Below the pieces are notes generated by a model that was not told the DNA's origin, searched no databases, and was given only the letters and a program-made list of their open reading frames with translations. Shown piece after piece: positions 61,016 to 64,000 of a stretch of 64,000 bases of DNA (the first letter of the stretch is position 1; each line of letters begins with the position of its first letter). Origin of the DNA: 2-02-FULL-47-50 sp964479045 (GTDB lineage Bacteria > Pseudomonadota > Gammaproteobacteria > Eutrophobiales > Eutrophobiaceae); assembly GCA_964479045.1 (NCBI GenBank), contig CAYZJI010000012.1, forward strand, positions 1-64,000, read 5' to 3'. The position numbers were made by a program, and so were the translations under genes.

Positions 61016-62209
61016 ATGGTTCTGTCTGCTGAAAGTACCGGTAATGTCGACTTGCCTGGGCCCGAATCCTTTGCATTGGAACATAGCCGGCGATTATGTC
61101 ACAGGATAGCTGCAGCAATCGCAGAAAATGAGGGTGCCATCAGTTTTGTCCGGTACATGCAAATGGCGTTGTATGAACCGGGACTGGGATATTACAGCAG
61201 CGGCAGCCGGAAATTCGGGCCTGTTGGCGATTTTGTCACTGCCCCCGAAATTTCACCGGTATTTGCCCTCTGTCTTGCCCGTCAGTGTGTACCTGTACTT
61301 GAATCCTTGAACCGTCCGGTTATCTTGGAGCCCGGCCCGGGAACCGGCGCCATGGCAGCCACATTATTGCAGGCACTTGAATACATGGATTGCCTGCCGG
61401 AGAAATATTTCATGCTGGAACTGAGTGCTGATTTGCGGCAACGCCAGCAGGATCAACTGTCAAGAAGGGTTCCCCATCTGTTGCACAGAATAGTTTGGCT
61501 GGACCAACTGCCGGGAGAGCCGTTTGAAGGAATTATTATCGGAAATGAAGTGGTCGATGCTATTCCGGTGCACAGGCTTGTGGTCGAGCATGGCCGCCTG
61601 TGTGAGTTATGTGTGGGCTGGAAGGACGATCAGTTTATATGGAAGGTAAAACCAACGGAGACCGCAATACAGGCACGGATTGATCAGCACCTTGCAGGCA
61701 TGAATTTGCCAGAAGGATATCAGACAGAAATCAATCTTCAGGTCGAAGCCTGGCTGTGTTCAGTGACGGTGCAGTTGCAACGTGGACTGGTGCTTCTGGT
61801 GGATTACGGGTATCCACGTAGTGAGTATTATCATCCACAGCGCAGACAGGGGACACTCTTGTGTCATTACCGGCACCATGTACATGCCGATCCTTTCCTG
61901 TATCCCGGGCTGCAGGACATTACGGCTTCAGTCGATTTTACCTTGCTTGCGGAAGCGGCAACAGCGGCCGGTTTACAGGTCAGTGGCTACACCACCCAGG
62001 CCCATTTTCTGATCAATACCGGTCTCGACAAGGTCCTTCATGAAAACCGCCTGATGGCCGCCATCGATCCTGCCGAAGCTGGCCGTCAGATCAGGATTCT
62101 GACCTTGCCCGGTGAAATGGGGGAACGATTCAAGGTGATGGCGTTGACGAAAAACCTGGATTCTCCACTGGCGGCATTTCAGGTGTTTGATCAGAGAGGG
62201 CGTCTCTAG
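61016..62209 (+). CDS. SAM-dependent methyltransferase, MidA/NDUFAF7 family
   Basis: 397 residues from the ATG at 61016; the frame runs open further back through the antisense of the SDR gene but that part has no family similarity. YEPGLGYYSSGSRKFGPVGDFVTAPEISPVFA is the family signature (YEPGLGYY; GDFVTAPE), and ILEPGPGTGAMA is the SAM-binding glycine loop. Mitochondrial relatives methylate an arginine of complex I subunit NDUFS2. The bacterial substrate is likely a protein but is not known. Confidence 0.86.
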   Translation: MVLSAESTGNVDLPGPESFALEHSRRLCHRIAAAIAENEGAISFVRYMQMALYEPGLGYYSSGSRKFGPVGDFVTAPEISPVFALCLARQCVPVLESLNRPVILEPGPGTGAMAATLLQALEYMDCLPEKYFMLELSADLRQRQQDQLSRRVPHLLHRIVWLDQLPGEPFEGIIIGNEVVDAIPVHRLVVEHGRLCELCVGWKDDQFIWKVKPTETAIQARIDQHLAGMNLPEGYQTEINLQVEAWLCSVTVQLQRGLVLLVDYGYPRSEYYHPQRRQGTLLCHYRHHVHADPFLYPGLQDITASVDFTLLAEAATAAGLQVSGYTTQAHFLINTGLDKVLHENRLMAAIDPAEAGRQIRILTLPGEMGERFKVMALTKNLDSPLAAFQVFDQRGRL

Positions 62210-62216
62210 CCACACT

Positions 62217-62939
62217 ATGCACAATATCATCCGGTTTCTGGCCAGTATGCAGATTGCTGTTTTGCTTGTTACCGTTGGCGGGTGTGCTCAACAAACTCCA
62301 CGCAGTAACACGCCGAAACAGACCGGATTCAACATCAAGTCGCTGGCCAAGTCAGATATTGATGATGTGCTCGATATTCATGTCCGTGAGATGCGCGCTC
62401 ACCTGCGCGAACTGATGATCAAGCTCTATAAACGCAATCCCCGTGAACTGAAAAAATCCAGGTATCAGGACATCAAGAAAAACGTCAATCGGGTTTTCCA
62501 TCAGGTCCACAACTGGAAATTTGATGAACTGGATAACAAACGCAGCATCCAGGCCATTCATCTTGCCTTTGATGAACATTATGAGGGCGATCGTGTGTTT
62601 GCGTTTATCGTCGGGCTGGCATCGATGGTGATGTCAGCCTATGAATATAAATCCGAGTTTTACATGCTGGATACCATCGATCCGCAAAAACTGTACAATA
62701 GTGCCCGCAACATTGAAATTGCAGTATGGAAGCTGGAGCATGATCTGGATTCCCGGGGAGAATTGTTTTTGTACAGTAATTCACTTCCGGGAGAGCCGTT
62801 GAACCTCAGTTATGAACGTTTGTTTGGAAAGATGATCGCAACCCAGGACACTATTGCCATGATCATCGCTGATCGAACCAACCGCGGAATCAAGAAAGTA
62901 ATACAGCAAATGGCCACGGCCGTATTTTTGCCGATATAA
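62217..62939 (+). CDS. Putative lipoprotein, helical, function unknown
   Basis: 240 residues from the ATG at 62217, just after the methyltransferase stop. A hydrophobic N-terminus (LASMQIAVLLVTVGGC) gives a lipobox-like GGC. The rest is charged and predicted helical (RAHLRELMIKLYKRN; HQVHNWKFDE). It matches no family I can name. It lies between a methyltransferase and uppP, and may share their transcript. Confidence 0.7.
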   Translation: MHNIIRFLASMQIAVLLVTVGGCAQQTPRSNTPKQTGFNIKSLAKSDIDDVLDIHVREMRAHLRELMIKLYKRNPRELKKSRYQDIKKNVNRVFHQVHNWKFDELDNKRSIQAIHLAFDEHYEGDRVFAFIVGLASMVMSAYEYKSEFYMLDTIDPQKLYNSARNIEIAVWKLEHDLDSRGELFLYSNSLPGEPLNLSYERLFGKMIATQDTIAMIIADRTNRGIKKVIQQMATAVFLPI

Positions 62940-62952
62940 AAAAGAAAGAACT

Positions 62953-63750
62953 TTGGACTATTTACATCTTCTTATACTGGGCCTGCTCCAGGGACTGACT
63001 GAATTCCTTCCCATATCCAGTTCCGGACATTTGATTCTGTTGCCGCAACTGGCAGGCTGGAACGATCAAGGCATCGCCTACGATATCTTTGCCCACCTGG
63101 GCAGTCTCACGGCCGTGATCATCTATTTCTACAGTGATTTGTCCCGACTGGTTCCTGCCTGGGTCCGATCCTTGCACGGCGGGCGCATGACACAGGATGC
63201 GCGTATTGGCTGGTACCTGATACTGGCCACCATCCCGATCGCCGTCGCCGGCCTGCTTTTCTACAATATTATTTCCACACAATTCCGTAACCCGTTGATC
63301 ATTGCCGGCGCCACTGTATTTTTTGGTTTATTGCTTCTCTTTGCTGATCTGAAAGGCAAACGTAACCGGGATCACACCAGCGTGACGTTGCGAGATGCGT
63401 TGTGGATCGGTCTGGCCCAGGCATTTGCCCTGATTCCGGGAACTTCACGTTCCGGTGTAACGATGACAGCCGGATTGCTGTTAGGGCTTAAACGGCAGGA
63501 AGCCGCGCGGTTTTCTTTTTTGCTGGCATTGCCGACGATTTTTCTCGCCGGGGCTCATCAGGTGTTGAAATTCATCCAGAACGGTTCCGAAGCAGACATG
63601 ATCGGGCTTGCGATCATTTTTACTGCCTCGGCCGTGAGTTCATGGGCGGCAATAAAGTTTTTCATTGCCCTGATAGAACGGACTGGCATGCTGCCCTATG
63701 TGATTTACCGGCTACTGCTCGGAACATTTCTGGTCATTACCTTTACCTGA
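62953..63750 (+). CDS. uppP: Undecaprenyl-diphosphatase UppP (BacA)
   Basis: Recycles undecaprenyl pyrophosphate for cell-wall synthesis in the inner membrane. 265 residues with about eight helices. Signatures EFLPISSSGHLILLPQ and PGTSRSGVTMTAGLLLG are complete. The start is TTG at 62953, needed to get the normal MDYLHLLILGLLQGLTEFLP beginning; only a weak site AAGAAAG lies upstream. Confidence 0.95.
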   Translation: MDYLHLLILGLLQGLTEFLPISSSGHLILLPQLAGWNDQGIAYDIFAHLGSLTAVIIYFYSDLSRLVPAWVRSLHGGRMTQDARIGWYLILATIPIAVAGLLFYNIISTQFRNPLIIAGATVFFGLLLLFADLKGKRNRDHTSVTLRDALWIGLAQAFALIPGTSRSGVTMTAGLLLGLKRQEAARFSFLLALPTIFLAGAHQVLKFIQNGSEADMIGLAIIFTASAVSSWAAIKFFIALIERTGMLPYVIYRLLLGTFLVITFT

Positions 63751-63761
63751 AGTCCTGGTCT

Positions 63762-64000
63762 TCAGCAATGCAGTTGCCGGGCCAGATCGCACATGTCCAC
63801 GGCCTGCAATGTGTTGTCTGGATGAGCAATATTATCCTTTCTGAAGTCCCGGCCAAATTCGTCAGGCCGCTCGATAAAAGCAGTGGCAAGACCGCAGGCG
63901 CGTGCGCCATCCAGATCATCCTGATGTGCAGCTACCATCATGACTTCTGCGGGCGTAACCGAGAACATTTCCGCTGCCCCCAGATAGATGGCCGGATCGG
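63762..64000 (-). CDS. HAD family hydrolase (haloacid dehalogenase type II), partial
   Basis: The C-terminal part of a leftward gene cut by the window end. Reading from the edge: DPAIYLGAAEMFSV then PAEVMMVAAHQDDLDGARACG and TAFIERPDEFG, the classic late motifs of type II 2-haloacid dehalogenase-like HAD proteins. The nucleophile domain lies outside the window. It is convergent with uppP. Confidence 0.85.
   Translation of the reverse strand, partial: DPAIYLGAAEMFSVTPAEVMMVAAHQDDLDGARACGLATAFIERPDEFGRDFRKDNIAHPDNTLQAVDMCDLARQLHC

Noticed and set aside
1..64000. CRISPR array, prophage or integrative element
   Set aside because: No regularly spaced repeats, no phage structural or integrase genes, and no attachment-site repeats were found beside either tRNA gene.

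Overview
This is a chromosomal window from a gammaproteobacterium. The evidence is the rpsU-dnaG-rpoD operon divergent from tsaD, a crp gene divergent from a YhfA-type osmC gene as in enterics, miaB-phoH-ybeY-corC-lnt order, and gammaproteobacterial-type CRP, RpoD and Zur proteins. I cannot name the genus. Nothing looks like a prophage, plasmid or CRISPR locus. The only IS trace is a short, frameshifted transposase tail.

Layout. 0.1-6.8 kb: hemE, then a leftward block miaB, phoH-like, ybeY, corC, lnt. 7-9.7 kb: a tungstate/molybdate-type ABC permease and ATPase without a binding protein, and a patatin phospholipase. 9.9-18.1 kb: mscS, a small conserved ORF, a three-gene set (secreted retropepsin-like peptidase, inactive transglutaminase with 7 TM helices, RimK-like ATP-grasp ligase), a membrane Ser/Thr kinase, a HAD protein with an unrecognised C-terminal half, and a CMD-family protein. 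18.3-20.3 kb: an IS remnant, a stand-alone EAL phosphodiesterase divergent from a stand-alone BLUF photoreceptor, and a tRNA-Met. 20.4-22.4 kb: crp, osmC family, a LuxR-type response regulator and a TusA-like protein. 22.5-27.9 kb: a zinc-uptake locus (znuD, a small secreted protein, zur, znuACB) around one near-ideal Zur box. 27.9-29.6 kb: aroG, hinT and a small Cys-rich gene.

29.7-50 kb is a heavy-metal island. A Cus-type Cu/Ag tripartite exporter reads right and converges on a Czc-type Zn/Co/Cd exporter reading left, with a CDF gene inside the czc operon. Then come a MerR regulator and small membrane proteins, one behind a perfect FNR-type site. A copper P-type ATPase with two YHS domains, a DUF2933 protein, an ICMT-like methyltransferase, a lycopene-cyclase-like membrane protein and a beta-CASP metallo-hydrolase follow. 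Two MerR-type promoters with long spacers (19 and 20 bp) sit before the cus-side genes and before merR.

50-64 kb is mostly housekeeping: two small envelope proteins, a DUF4404 protein, rpoD, dnaG, yqeY, rpsU, tsaD, plsY, folB, folK, a pteridine-reductase-like SDR, a MidA-type methyltransferase, lipoproteins, uppP and the start of a HAD gene cut by the window edge.

The most notable object is at 51676-51986: a tRNA-Ile(CAT) gene split in its anticodon loop by a 234-nt ORF-less group I (IC3-like) intron. A free-standing HNH-nuclease-like gene starts 100 bp away on the other strand, behind a perfect 24-bp inverted repeat. The BLUF/EAL pair, the shared Zur box, the FNR-type site in the metal island and the peptidase/transglutaminase/ATP-grasp set are the other items worth follow-up.
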